A stretch of 12,301 nucleotides of DNA, taken from NCBI GenBank assembly GCA_937902565.1, contig CALFMX010000034.1, forward strand, positions 1 to 12,301, in the 5' to 3' direction. The DNA is from an uncultured Spirochaetales bacterium. Lineage in GTDB: Bacteria; Spirochaetota; Spirochaetia; Sphaerochaetales; Sphaerochaetaceae. A program made the position numbers and the translations under genes. This document shows positions 1-7,754 of this stretch, in pieces. The notes below the pieces were generated by a model that worked only from the letters and a program-made list of their open reading frames with translations, made no database searches and was not told where the DNA came from. Each line of letters begins with the position of its first letter. The first letter of the stretch is position 1.

Positions 1-2292
1 CTGAGCAAGATCAAGGTGATACCGGCCCGGCAGGGATCGGATCCGTTCAATCCCAAGATGCGCAAGCGGGTGGTGGTCTATTGCCGGGTATCGACCGATG
101 GTATATCCCAGACCTCTTCATTCGAGTTGCAGAAAAACTATTACCTGAGGTTTGTCAGGAAAAAACCCGACTGGAAGCTGGTCGGGCTCTATTCCGATGA
201 GGGTATCACCGCTACGAGTATGGAAAAGCGCGTGGGGTTGCTGACGCTGCTTGAGGATGCCAGGGCGGGCAAGTTCGACATCATCGTGGTGAAGAACCTC
301 TCCCGACTGGCTAGGAACCTCATGGACTGCATGAACATCATCTATGAGCTTCGCTCACTTCCTCATCCCATCGGCATCCTTTTTGAAACTGAGAACATGT
401 TCACCTTGGACAAGAATGTGGACTTCACGTTGCAGGTACTTTCCCTGGTCGCCCAGGAGGAGAGCCACAAGAAGTCCGAGGCCATGAATTCCTCGTACCA
501 GCAGCGATTCGGCTCCGGACAGTTCACCAAGCCTGATCTGCTTGGCTATGACAGCGTCGGGGTCAACGAGATCGCCATCAATGAGGAGGAAGCACAGACC
601 GTCCAGCTGATATTCATGATGTTCCTCGCCGGCATCCATCCTTCCATCATCGCCGATGTATTGGTCATGTTGGAGCGCAAGACACATACCCACAAGTACA
701 AGGACGGACGCATCAAGGAAGGGGTGGTGAAGTGGACCGCCAATTCGGTGAGCAATATCCTGCGCAATGAGCGCCGGTGCGGAGACGTGCTCGCCCAAAA
801 GACCTACACACCGAACTATCTTGATCACAAGCCCAAAAAGAATGAGAACCATCTTCCCCAGTATTATGCGAAGGACCAGCACCCGGCCATCGTTGCCCGC
901 GAGGATTTCCATCTGGTGCAGAGGATACTGGAAGCCAACAGGGGAGGCTGGAAGTTCGGCCTTCCCGAGCTGGGTATCTATGAACGCGGTCCCCTGGGCG
1001 GCTTTGTTACCGTTGTACCGAATTGGCGAGGATTCACCGCTGAGGATTACAATCGCGCCGCCCTCAGGGCGAACGGAGTATCCGAGGCTGAGCTCGATGC
1101 ATTCGAAAAGCGCCTCGCTTCGAGAAACCATGACGATGATACCGACCAGGTTCAGACCCCAGATTTCCAGCATGCCTATGCGATCGACTCCGATGATTAT
1201 GACCAATTCCCCGAAGATGCTGGCACACAGGTGGAAGAGGGTAAGGAGGAAGTGGTCGAAAGCTACAGGAGTCTGGTTGAGTCGATGCGTGAAGGCCAAG
1301 ATGATGAGGTGGACAAACGGCAGTTCGGTGGTTATGACCTGAGTGGCTGCGAGGTGGTTCGTCCCCATTTCTTCAATGTCCGCGACAAGATCAGCTTCAC
1401 CGCTGATAGCAAGGGTCTCTATTTCAATCGGATGTGCAGCCAACAACTTGAATTCGGAACACAAGCGGCTCAATTTGTGGAGCTTGCCTACAACCCGGTC
1501 GAGCGTCTGCTGGTTGTCAGAAAGAGCAGGAAGGAGTCCGATTGTACCATCCGATGGATTGGCGAGCAGAACGGTAATCCCTGCATGCGTCGTTGCACCT
1601 GTAGGGGTATCTCGGGCGCACTCTATGAGAACATGGGGTGGAATGCCAATTTCAAGTATCGGGTCCTTGGATCGGTCCAGACCATCGGTGATGAGGATGT
1701 GTTGGTGTTCTTCCTGGATGAATCGATGGCGATCGTTCCGGCGAAAGCCGGCAGCATCCGCAACATCGATACCGATACCATCGATGAACAACAGGCCCGA
1801 GATATCGTGAGGGAAGGGTATCTTCCCGAGCAAGGCTATGTGCCTGATCTGTCGGATTTCGAATTGGGAAACGGTCCCATGGCCACATCGGTGAAGAAGC
1901 TCTCCAGAAGCAGGGCAATCTACTATGACGAACTGACCGAGAAGACTACAGGCGAGTTGCATGTCTCCGATCTGGGTGATAGGAAATATGATCCAGAATG
2001 TGTGCAGCGTATGATCCAGAAAGGCATAGAGCCTGCCGAGGGGTGGCTGTACCTCAAGGGAATGGCTGTGATCCGGAAAAACTATTTCACCATCCTCCCG
2101 ATGGAATGGTCCGATGGGTTCGGTGAGGAATTCTACCAAGCCCAGCGCAAGAAGCAAATCCGAAGGTTTGGTGATCCTGACATAAGGGCCATGAGGCGTG
2201 CCATTCCGTATGGTTGGACAGTCGGCTTGGATTTGCCAACCGAACGGACCGTACAGGAGACAATCGAGATCTTGAAGAACGGGACCGCATGA
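1..2292 (+). CDS. Large serine recombinase (resolvase/invertase family), possibly 5'-partial
   Basis: Site-specific DNA recombinase that would cut and rejoin att sites through a phosphoserine intermediate. The frame is open to the left edge; the first usable start in view is GTG at 16 (758 residues), but in-frame codons precede it, so the true start may lie outside. Numbered from 16: the resolvase catalytic motif is YCRVSTD with nucleophile Ser26, and the arginines in NLSRLARN (Arg97, Arg100) follow the family pattern. The recombinase domain runs from about 160 to 290 (KPDLLGYD onward). I see no typical zinc-ribbon or leucine-rich coiled coil after it. Instead there is a long acidic linker (about 360-430) and a C-terminal region of about 330 residues that resembles the extension of some Firmicutes multi-recombinase elements. 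Such genes often occur in tandem, so a second recombinase could lie just left of the window. The catalytic assignment is firm; the function of the C-terminal half is unknown. Confidence 0.93.
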   Translation: MSKIKVIPARQGSDPFNPKMRKRVVVYCRVSTDGISQTSSFELQKNYYLRFVRKKPDWKLVGLYSDEGITATSMEKRVGLLTLLEDARAGKFDIIVVKNLSRLARNLMDCMNIIYELRSLPHPIGILFETENMFTLDKNVDFTLQVLSLVAQEESHKKSEAMNSSYQQRFGSGQFTKPDLLGYDSVGVNEIAINEEEAQTVQLIFMMFLAGIHPSIIADVLVMLERKTHTHKYKDGRIKEGVVKWTANSVSNILRNERRCGDVLAQKTYTPNYLDHKPKKNENHLPQYYAKDQHPAIVAREDFHLVQRILEANRGGWKFGLPELGIYERGPLGGFVTVVPNWRGFTAEDYNRAALRANGVSEAELDAFEKRLASRNHDDDTDQVQTPDFQHAYAIDSDDYDQFPEDAGTQVEEGKEEVVESYRSLVESMREGQDDEVDKRQFGGYDLSGCEVVRPHFFNVRDKISFTADSKGLYFNRMCSQQLEFGTQAAQFVELAYNPVERLLVVRKSRKESDCTIRWIGEQNGNPCMRRCTCRGISGALYENMGWNANFKYRVLGSVQTIGDEDVLVFFLDESMAIVPAKAGSIRNIDTDTIDEQQARDIVREGYLPEQGYVPDLSDFELGNGPMATSVKKLSRSRAIYYDELTEKTTGELHVSDLGDRKYDPECVQRMIQKGIEPAEGWLYLKGMAVIRKNYFTILPMEWSDGFGEEFYQAQRKKQIRRFGDPDIRAMRRAIPYGWTVGLDLPTERTVQETIEILKNGTA

Positions 2293-2516
2293 TGATGGTC
2301 CCGTCATGCTACGATACACAACCTATTTTTCTCAACAATGACTACAGTCGGACAGCTCTGCCCGGCATGAACTTTCAACAACAGTATAACAATTATGGTA
2401 CTGAGCGCCGCTCGGATCCCGATGCAAAAACCGGCGCGGAGCAACTTTTCTTTGTCGAAAATATCCCCTATAGTTACCCATCCGCCCATTTTCTTGGGCT
2501 CCTACGTCGTCTTTAA
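2289..2516 (+). other. Short ORF overlapping the recombinase stop codon (75 codons), possibly truncated
   Basis: ATG at 2289 overlaps the recombinase stop TGA (ATGA arrangement), the usual layout for translational coupling. The first 50 or so codons (for example FLNNDYSRTALPGMNF) have a composition that could be real coding sequence. After about 2450 the translation becomes low-quality and stops at 2516, just before the A/T-rich junction zone. I do not recognise the product. The best reading is the 5' end of a gene that followed the recombinase and was cut off by a rearrangement; a chance ORF is the alternative. Confidence 0.3.
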
Positions 2517-2528
2517 CAACCTGACGAC

Positions 2529-2585
2529 CTCTATATATAGCGTAATAAATAACACAATTTAACGAAAAGGCTCCATATATAGCGT
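2529..2585 (+). repeat. Pair of 15-base A/T boxes, 42 bases apart
   Basis: CTCTATATATAGCGT at 2529-2543 and CTCCATATATAGCGT at 2571-2585 differ at one base and are 42 bases apart start to start, close to four helical turns. The core CTATATATAG of the first copy is a perfect 10-base palindrome. They lie between the recombinase module and the aminotransferase scrap. Possible roles are paired protein-binding sites (regulator or recombinase accessory sites) or the edge of an element. No function can be assigned from sequence alone. Confidence 0.5.
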
Positions 2586-2608
2586 TTTACCTGCTAAGAC
2601 GCGGACGG

Positions 2609-2780
2609 TTCAACGGTAACAAGATCATCACCACCAGCGGTGGTGGGATGTTTCTTTCCAGAGACGAAGAAGCGGTCAAGAAAGTCCGGTTCTGGGCCAC
2701 CCAGGCCCGGGACCCTGCCCCCCACTACCAGCACAGTGAGATCGGGTACAACTACCGGATGAGTAATATCGTGGCTGGTA
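2609..2780 (+). pseudogene. Internal fragment of DegT/DnrJ/EryC1/StrS aminotransferase
   Basis: The frame translates as FNGNKIITTSGGGMFL, then ATQARDPAPHYQHSEIGYNY and RMSNIVAG. These are signature stretches of PLP-dependent nucleotide-sugar aminotransferases of the DegT/DnrJ/EryC1/StrS family; in FNGNKIITTSGGGM the Lys is the position expected for PLP attachment. The whole protein is normally several times longer. Here only about 57 residues remain, with no start region and no C-terminus. Homology appears to begin near 2609 and ends at about 2780, where the DNA switches to the Panacea-domain gene in a different frame. It is a leftover of a surface-polysaccharide sugar gene and cannot be functional. 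Confidence 0.8.
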
Positions 2781-2787
2781 TGCCTTC

Positions 2788-3300
2788 TTGGCTGATCGAT
2801 ATTCGATACGCACGTATGCGATGCCGGTCCTCGGAGAACCTCACTATTATGCAACTGAGAGCGGTCCTGTACCGTTACAGACGATGAGGGTGTTGGAGAA
2901 GGACCTGATAGGTACCACTCTCCAAGAGAGGGCTCTGTTTGACTCCTCCATCCGCCAAACCAGTAACGAGGGCGTGGTCATCGACACCCTACAGGAGTAT
3001 GACCTATTGTCCAGAGCCGATATCGAAGCCCTGGATTTTGCCAGTGGACATTTCAAGGGACTGGGCGTCAACGATTTGGTAGCATTGACCCAACAATACC
3101 CCGAGTGGGTGAAGGGGGAGATGGAACTGACGTCTGGCAGTACTATGACTCTGCTGTGTTATGAGGATTTCTTTGATAATCCAGCGCCTGAAAACCTTCA
3201 GGAGATTCATCGAATCCTTGGCTATGATGACCCGTTCATCACCCACGGTCCTGGGACAGCTGTTCTTGCTCTGGCAAAGGACGTGTTCTTGTGCTCATAG
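2788..3300 (+). CDS. Panacea (DUF4065) domain protein, N-terminally truncated
   Basis: The translation begins ADRYSIRTYAMPVLGEPHYY and continues ATESGPVP, which matches the Panacea/DUF4065 (GepA/SocA-like) fold found in antitoxins of diverse toxin-antitoxin pairs. The usual first 25-30 residues, ending in an LLYFAD-type helix, are missing. In-frame codons reach only to a stop at 2764-2766, and the DNA before about 2781 belongs to the aminotransferase scrap. The only start near the front is TTG at 2788 (170 residues), with no Shine-Dalgarno-like sequence before it; ATG at 2821 is no better. The rest of the domain is uninterrupted to TAG at 3298-3300. Nine bases separate it from the next ORF, so the two probably belonged to one transcript. 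Expression and function are doubtful because the 5' end and promoter are gone. Confidence 0.72.
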   Translation: MADRYSIRTYAMPVLGEPHYYATESGPVPLQTMRVLEKDLIGTTLQERALFDSSIRQTSNEGVVIDTLQEYDLLSRADIEALDFASGHFKGLGVNDLVALTQQYPEWVKGEMELTSGSTMTLLCYEDFFDNPAPENLQEIHRILGYDDPFITHGPGTAVLALAKDVFLCS

Positions 3301-3309
3301 TGGTATCCA

Positions 3310-4125
3310 ATGAGTGGTGAAGAAGAACACCCTCTTCCATTTCCCCCCTCCCTCCAGTATCCTTTTGCTACCATGGATACGTCACCTGCCAGATACCTGT
3401 ATAGAGCGCTGCGCTCCCTCTCTCGTCTTGTTGCGCTTCTTGATGAGTCGATCATTGAGATCCCTGAAGTTCAGCATGCGTTGAATATCTGTTCATATCA
3501 TCTCTTCGTCATGTATTGGATGAGCGTGGATGATCGAGAGAGGGTAGATGCCATGAGGGGTGTTAATAGCAACGATCATCCTCGCTTTGTAATGAATGGA
3601 TACGGCCTTGAGGCGTTGCCACGCACTGAGGCTTCTGTACCTATGGTGGATGTGAACCCCATGTTCATGGGGTGGTTTCAGGAGAAGAGTGAGAACGCCA
3701 TCAGGGCCTTGGCAGCCTTCGCTGCCGAGGGAGAGTACGTCTTCTCCGATGAGCTCTATGACGATGATGTTCTCGACCAGTACTCCTCTCTTTTGGAGAA
3801 CCTTGGCCAGGTGTACCACCTGGCAAGTGAAGAGCCCCTCTTCTTCTGCCAGTCGACACCGATCGATCGTCTCTTCGACCAACATGGACTCTCCTCCTTC
3901 TACCAGAGTGAACACAAGAAGGATAGCAAGGTCATCATGCGCTTCTTGAAGCTCTGGGAGAAGATTGATGAGCAGGGCACCCTTGATAAGCTCCTGAGCC
4001 TGAGAAGCGATGATCCGCGCATTCGCGCGGTACAGCGCATCCTCGAGACGTATGGGATGTCGATGCCACTGGCCAAGACGGAGGCTGCTGCCTACATACA
4101 GCAGCTGCGCCTTGGGCCTCTGTGA
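3310..4125 (+). CDS. Hypothetical protein following the Panacea gene (271 aa)
   Basis: I do not recognise this family. It starts at ATG 3310, nine bases after the Panacea stop; no good ribosome-binding site precedes it, and ATG at 3373 is an alternative start with equally weak context. The protein looks soluble and mostly helical, rich in Leu, Glu, Asp and Ser, with no signal peptide or membrane segment. An acidic patch (SDELYDDDVLDQYSSLLENL) lies past the middle. Composition is that of a normal coding sequence, and the other frames look like shadows. Because Panacea antitoxins are often encoded beside their toxin, this could be a partner gene, but a 271-residue protein with no known toxin motif makes that a guess. 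Confidence 0.62.
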   Translation: MSGEEEHPLPFPPSLQYPFATMDTSPARYLYRALRSLSRLVALLDESIIEIPEVQHALNICSYHLFVMYWMSVDDRERVDAMRGVNSNDHPRFVMNGYGLEALPRTEASVPMVDVNPMFMGWFQEKSENAIRALAAFAAEGEYVFSDELYDDDVLDQYSSLLENLGQVYHLASEEPLFFCQSTPIDRLFDQHGLSSFYQSEHKKDSKVIMRFLKLWEKIDEQGTLDKLLSLRSDDPRIRAVQRILETYGMSMPLAKTEAAAYIQQLRLGPL

Positions 4126-4673
4126 GATTGCTCTCCTGTAGTGGTAATCGTCCAATTCAAATCGAAGGGTACCTGCATGTGGGGTGTGAGGGTAATCGAG
4201 TGTGTTTTATTGGATGGACCCATCGTATGTATGGCGAGTGACAGGAGCACAGCTTGGAAGGGTAGGATAGCGAAGCTTCTCAAGAGTCGACTGACATCAT
4301 AGAGGCGCCTTGCTTGAAGAAAGGGTTGAGCCATACTGCAGCTTCTGCCCAGCTTCCAAATAATCTGTATCCATGCACATTGAAGATGACAATTCGAAAG
4401 ATTGGTGATACTATACAAACGTAAAGTATAAAGTGAAGGAAGACGGAGTGTTTGTTGTTGGAAGATGGTGGAGATAGATTGATGCAAGACCTGTAACCTG
4501 CTGTCGTATGTGAGGTCCTGTGTTGAAGGCAAGCAGTAAGAGTGATAGCATCTCTTTGGGGAACGGCGATTGGTTGTTTGGCAATAGCACACTCCTCGTG
4601 GTAATTATCCATTGCCGCAGGAACAATTAACATTGGAATTTTGAATGGCAAGCATGAATAGGAGGCTGTGATT
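4126..4673 (+). other. Gap of about 550 bases without a convincing gene; leader of the ietAS-like operon
   Basis: The plus strand has frequent stops in all frames. The minus-strand ORFs here (the longest from 4592 down to 4092) have Cys/Gln/Ser-rich translations with no motif and look like chance. I see no clear rho-independent terminator after the 271-residue gene and no strong sigma-70 promoter. A weak candidate for the downstream operon is TTATCC at 4605-4610, 17 bases, then TAACAT at 4628-4633. This stretch may be gene debris or a long regulated leader. Confidence 0.35.
4659..4665 (+). promoter_or_regulatory. Ribosome-binding site of the AAA+ ATPase gene
   Basis: TAGGAGG lies eight bases before ATG 4674, an ideal distance. 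An in-frame GTG at 4668 would be only two bases from it, so this site decides for ATG 4674 as the start. Confidence 0.8.
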
Positions 4674-5630
4674 ATGGCTACGGCTGATCAAATAAAAAGA
4701 TTGATCAAGGCCCATATCGATCAAGATAACGATAAATTCAGGACGGTTGTTTTGCAAATAGCCGCATATGAGGCTAAGCTCGGTCACACGAAACTGGCCA
4801 GGGAGCTGAAAACGCTCATTGAAAAGGCTCCTGCCCGTTCACGTGTTGTACAATTTGACAATCAGAATGAGATGTTGTTGATGAGTATGCCTGATGACAA
4901 ATTATCGGATTTGATCGTTCCTGATGAACTCAGAAAGCGCATAGAACGAATTTTGGATGAATTTATCAATAGACAGAAATTACACAGATATGGATTGGCC
5001 AATAGGCGCAAAATTCTGTTGGAAGGCTCACCAGGTACTGGTAAAACATTAACCGCATCAATTATTGCTTCCGAACTCCGCTTGCCTCTCTTTACAGTAC
5101 AAGTCGATAAGCTCGTCACAAAGTATTTAGGCGAGACGAGCACGAAGTTGCGACAAGTGTTTGATTCGATTGAGACCATAACCGGTGTCTATTTGTTTGA
5201 CGAATTTGATGCCATTGGTGCTGATCGAAGCATGGATAATGAAGTAGGTGAGATGCGTCGAGTCTTGAACGCGTTTCTCCAGTTCAGTGAACAAGACCAA
5301 TCAGAGAGTATAATCATAGCAGCTACCAATAATCAGAAAATTCTTGACAAGGCGTTGTTTCGCAGATTTGATGACGTCCTGCATTATGCGTATCCAACAG
5401 AGAAGGAGATCGAGCAATTATTCAACACCAAGCTCTGTCTTTTTGATCCTTCATTTAAACCGGACAGTGATCTGATTCGAAAAACAGTGTCGTTGAGCCA
5501 TGCAGAAATAAGCCGGATATGTGACGATGTAATTAAGCAATCCATTCTGAAGGAGACAACAATTACTCAGGAGAGGCTATCAAGATTGGTTGAAGAGAGA
5601 TTGTCTGTATACGATAGAGAGGCTCTGTAA
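4674..5630 (+). CDS. ietA: AAA+ ATPase, IetA-like component of an ietAS-type defence/TA pair
   Basis: The 318-residue protein starts at ATG 4674 behind a strong Shine-Dalgarno sequence. It has a helical N-terminal part (1-80) and one AAA+ module: Walker A GSPGTGKT (118-125, Lys124), Walker B VYLFDEFD (Asp176, Glu177), sensor 1 IIIAATNN (Asn219) and an arginine pair in FRRFDD (Arg230-Arg231) where an arginine finger is expected. There is no membrane segment or fused nuclease. It is followed with no gap (TAA then ATG) by a subtilisin-like protease gene. That ATPase-then-S8-protease order is the hallmark of ietAS, known from Agrobacterium Ti plasmids as a toxin-antitoxin-like pair and later as an anti-phage system. 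In that pair the ATPase is taken to be the antitoxin or regulator of the protease. ATPase identity is certain from motifs; the IetA name rests on gene pairing and size. Confidence 0.85.
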   Translation: MATADQIKRLIKAHIDQDNDKFRTVVLQIAAYEAKLGHTKLARELKTLIEKAPARSRVVQFDNQNEMLLMSMPDDKLSDLIVPDELRKRIERILDEFINRQKLHRYGLANRRKILLEGSPGTGKTLTASIIASELRLPLFTVQVDKLVTKYLGETSTKLRQVFDSIETITGVYLFDEFDAIGADRSMDNEVGEMRRVLNAFLQFSEQDQSESIIIAATNNQKILDKALFRRFDDVLHYAYPTEKEIEQLFNTKLCLFDPSFKPDSDLIRKTVSLSHAEISRICDDVIKQSILKETTITQERLSRLVEERLSVYDREAL

Positions 5631-7682
5631 ATGGCTGTTGATAAGAAGAATATATTTCTTTCTGATACCGTACGAAACTACCCGTACACTTCCCGCTCGG
5701 CATTTTCCAGTACCAGAATTCCAGATCGTCCTGATCGTACTGGTCACGGAACGTTTTTGAAGAAGAAATTCGAGGAAGCGTACAAGCAAAACCAGAAGCT
5801 AACTCAACGTCAAGTCGCTGCCATCAAGTATAAGGAAGGTATCTACCTCGAATTTTCGGGTCAAGAAAACCATGACCTCGTTGTAAAAAGCTTGGAGAGT
5901 GTGCGTGAAGGCATCCGATTACTCAACGTGCATAGAGATGAAGAGAGTGAAACTGTAAAAGCCACAGTGTATGTCCCAGAAGGCAAAGAGACGTATTTTA
6001 TCAATCGATTAGACCTCTATTTGACCAGAGAAACAAAAAAGGGCAACCCGCGCTATAAGGATGTGGTCAATAGTATAGAAAATGTCTCCTTGGCAATGCT
6101 CGACGCTTTTTGGTTTGGTGCTAAAGCTGATATGCCGACAGAGACCCCTGCCTGGTGCGAAATTTGGCTCCGCGCAGATAAAAATGATTATGACAAAGTT
6201 GAATCGCTCCTTGCGACCGCCTGCCAGACGCTTGAAATCACATTGGATAAGAACTCAATCTATTTTCCGGAGCGAGTGGTAAAGCTTATCAGAGCACAAT
6301 CAAACCAATTGGCAGAGCTGATCAAGAGCTATGCATATATAGCAGAATTACGGCGTGCCCCAGAAGTGGCCGGGTTTTTTGAAGAGCTTACCCCCCTGGA
6401 ACAAAAAGAATGGGTTGATGAACTACTGACTCGTATCACCCTCGATTTTTCCAAATCATCGGTCTGTATTTTGGACACAGGGATACATACAGGGCATCCT
6501 CTTCTGGAAATAGCGTTTGAAGAAGACAGCACACATGCTGTTGAACCGTCATGGGGTGATGGAGATCACCACGGTCATGGAACCGAGATGGCAGGGCTAG
6601 CGCTGTATTATGATCTCCAAGAGAGATTACTGTCTGACCAGCACTATTCCATAGTGCATCATCTTGAGTCAGTAAAAATACTCCCACCAAAGGGAGAGAA
6701 TCGCCCCGAACTCTACGGAAACTTAACACAGCAGGCAGTGTATAAGGCTGAGATTGCACATCCTGAATATGATCGCACGACGTGTATGGCTGTGACTTCA
6801 CATCAATATAATACAAGCGATGGCAGTCCTACTTCATGGTCGGGTGCTGTCGACAACTTAATTTATGGCAGTGACGATGGTAAAAAGCGACTGATGTTCG
6901 TAAGTGCCGGCAATGTATGTCCACAGGAGTTTGTGGGTAATGCATTCCCCAATCCTAACCAGATGCATTCAGTGGAGAGCCCAGGTCAAGCATGGAATGC
7001 TCTTACTGTAGGGGCATTCAATCAATATGTTCGCATTGATGATGAACAATTGAGTGAATATAATCCGGTAGCTGATATCGGAGAGCTCTCTCCATACAGT
7101 TCAACTTCCTTGCTCTGGGATAAGCGATGGCCCATTAAGCCCGAGATACTCTACAATGGGGGCAATATCGCGAAAGATGGAGAGAATCTGACAGAGTGTG
7201 CAGATTTATCCTTGCTTACAACACATGCAAGACCACTTACAAGGCTATTCAGCACTATTAACGGTACAAGTGCTGCTACTGCACAAGCAGCTTGGATGGC
7301 AGCTCAGATTACATCCGAATACCCTGATATATGGCCCGAGACGGTAAGGGCATTGCTTGTACACTCTGCCCGCTGGACAGAAAAAATGAAGAAGCAATTT
7401 TTAAAGGATAACAATAAGACTTCGGGCAAGAGGCTTCTACTTCGTACCTGTGGATATGGTGTGCCTGACTTGAATCGTGCAATAGAGTGTAAAAACAACA
7501 GCGTAAATTTGATAATTGAAAATGCCCTGCAACCGTTTAAGAAAGGTAGCATGAACGAAATGCATGTCCATCAAATACCATGGCCTAAAGAGGTTTTGAG
7601 AGAGTTGGGTGGAACTCCTGTGGAGATGAGAGTTACATTGTCATATTTGGCCTTTCGCTGTTTTGAGTGGGTAGCCAGTTAG
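5631..7682 (+). CDS. ietS: Subtilisin-like (S8) serine protease, IetS-like, C-terminus cut off by ISL3 insertion
   Basis: The ATG directly follows the ATPase stop codon, so translation is probably coupled. Residues 1 to about 270 form a charged N-terminal region of unknown fold. The peptidase S8 domain follows with a complete catalytic set: Asp282 in CILDTGIHTGHP, His316 in HHGHGTEMAG, oxyanion-hole Asn428 in FVSAGNV and Ser547 in NGTSAATAQAAW. I see no signal peptide, so it is probably cytoplasmic, as expected for IetS. Residues 1-672 are native; codon 673 onward (LAFRCFEWVAS, then TAG at 7680-7682) is insertion-sequence DNA. The missing 151 residues are encoded beyond the IS at 9078-9531 in a frame that joins exactly, giving 823 residues when restored. 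The truncated product keeps the triad and may be inactive, unstable or deregulated. Protease identity is very secure; the ietS name is well supported by the pairing. Confidence 0.85.
   Translation: MAVDKKNIFLSDTVRNYPYTSRSAFSSTRIPDRPDRTGHGTFLKKKFEEAYKQNQKLTQRQVAAIKYKEGIYLEFSGQENHDLVVKSLESVREGIRLLNVHRDEESETVKATVYVPEGKETYFINRLDLYLTRETKKGNPRYKDVVNSIENVSLAMLDAFWFGAKADMPTETPAWCEIWLRADKNDYDKVESLLATACQTLEITLDKNSIYFPERVVKLIRAQSNQLAELIKSYAYIAELRRAPEVAGFFEELTPLEQKEWVDELLTRITLDFSKSSVCILDTGIHTGHPLLEIAFEEDSTHAVEPSWGDGDHHGHGTEMAGLALYYDLQERLLSDQHYSIVHHLESVKILPPKGENRPELYGNLTQQAVYKAEIAHPEYDRTTCMAVTSHQYNTSDGSPTSWSGAVDNLIYGSDDGKKRLMFVSAGNVCPQEFVGNAFPNPNQMHSVESPGQAWNALTVGAFNQYVRIDDEQLSEYNPVADIGELSPYSSTSLLWDKRWPIKPEILYNGGNIAKDGENLTECADLSLLTTHARPLTRLFSTINGTSAATAQAAWMAAQITSEYPDIWPETVRALLVHSARWTEKMKKQFLKDNNKTSGKRLLLRTCGYGVPDLNRAIECKNNSVNLIIENALQPFKKGSMNEMHVHQIPWPKEVLRELGGTPVEMRVTLSYLAFRCFEWVAS
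7641..7648 (+). repeat. Left 8-bp target-site duplication of the ISL3 element
   Basis: TCATATTT, identical to the copy at 9070-9077. It encodes the Ser-Tyr of the protease sequence VTLSYF, which continues as SYFIEPGPG on the far side. Confidence 0.93.
7649..7672 (+). repeat. Left inverted repeat of the ISL3 element
   Basis: It starts GGCCTTTCGCTGTTTT and ends GTGGGT. It matches the reverse complement of 9046-9069 at 19 of 24 positions, including an unbroken TTCGCTGTTT core. Confidence 0.9.
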
Positions 7683-7754
7683 TCGAGTGTGATTTATGGA
7701 ATGACCGAAGAGGTTGTGCTACTGTTCTGGTATCACACATATCAGAGGTTATCC

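Noticed and set aside
355..2319. 654-residue minus-strand ORF opposite the recombinase
   Set aside because: It is a codon-bias shadow: His/Ile/Leu-rich translation without motifs, while the plus strand encodes a clear serine recombinase.
3493..4155. 220-residue minus-strand ORF opposite the 271-residue gene
   Set aside because: It mirrors the plus-strand frame and has no motif or ribosome-binding site; the plus-strand product has the more natural composition, although neither has a recognised family.
4092..4592. 166-residue minus-strand ORF in the gap before the ATPase gene
   Set aside because: Cys/Gln/Ser-rich with no motif, overlapped by other chance ORFs, and no start context.
4668..4673. 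GTG 4668 as the ATPase start
   Set aside because: It is only two bases from the Shine-Dalgarno sequence; ATG 4674 has ideal spacing.
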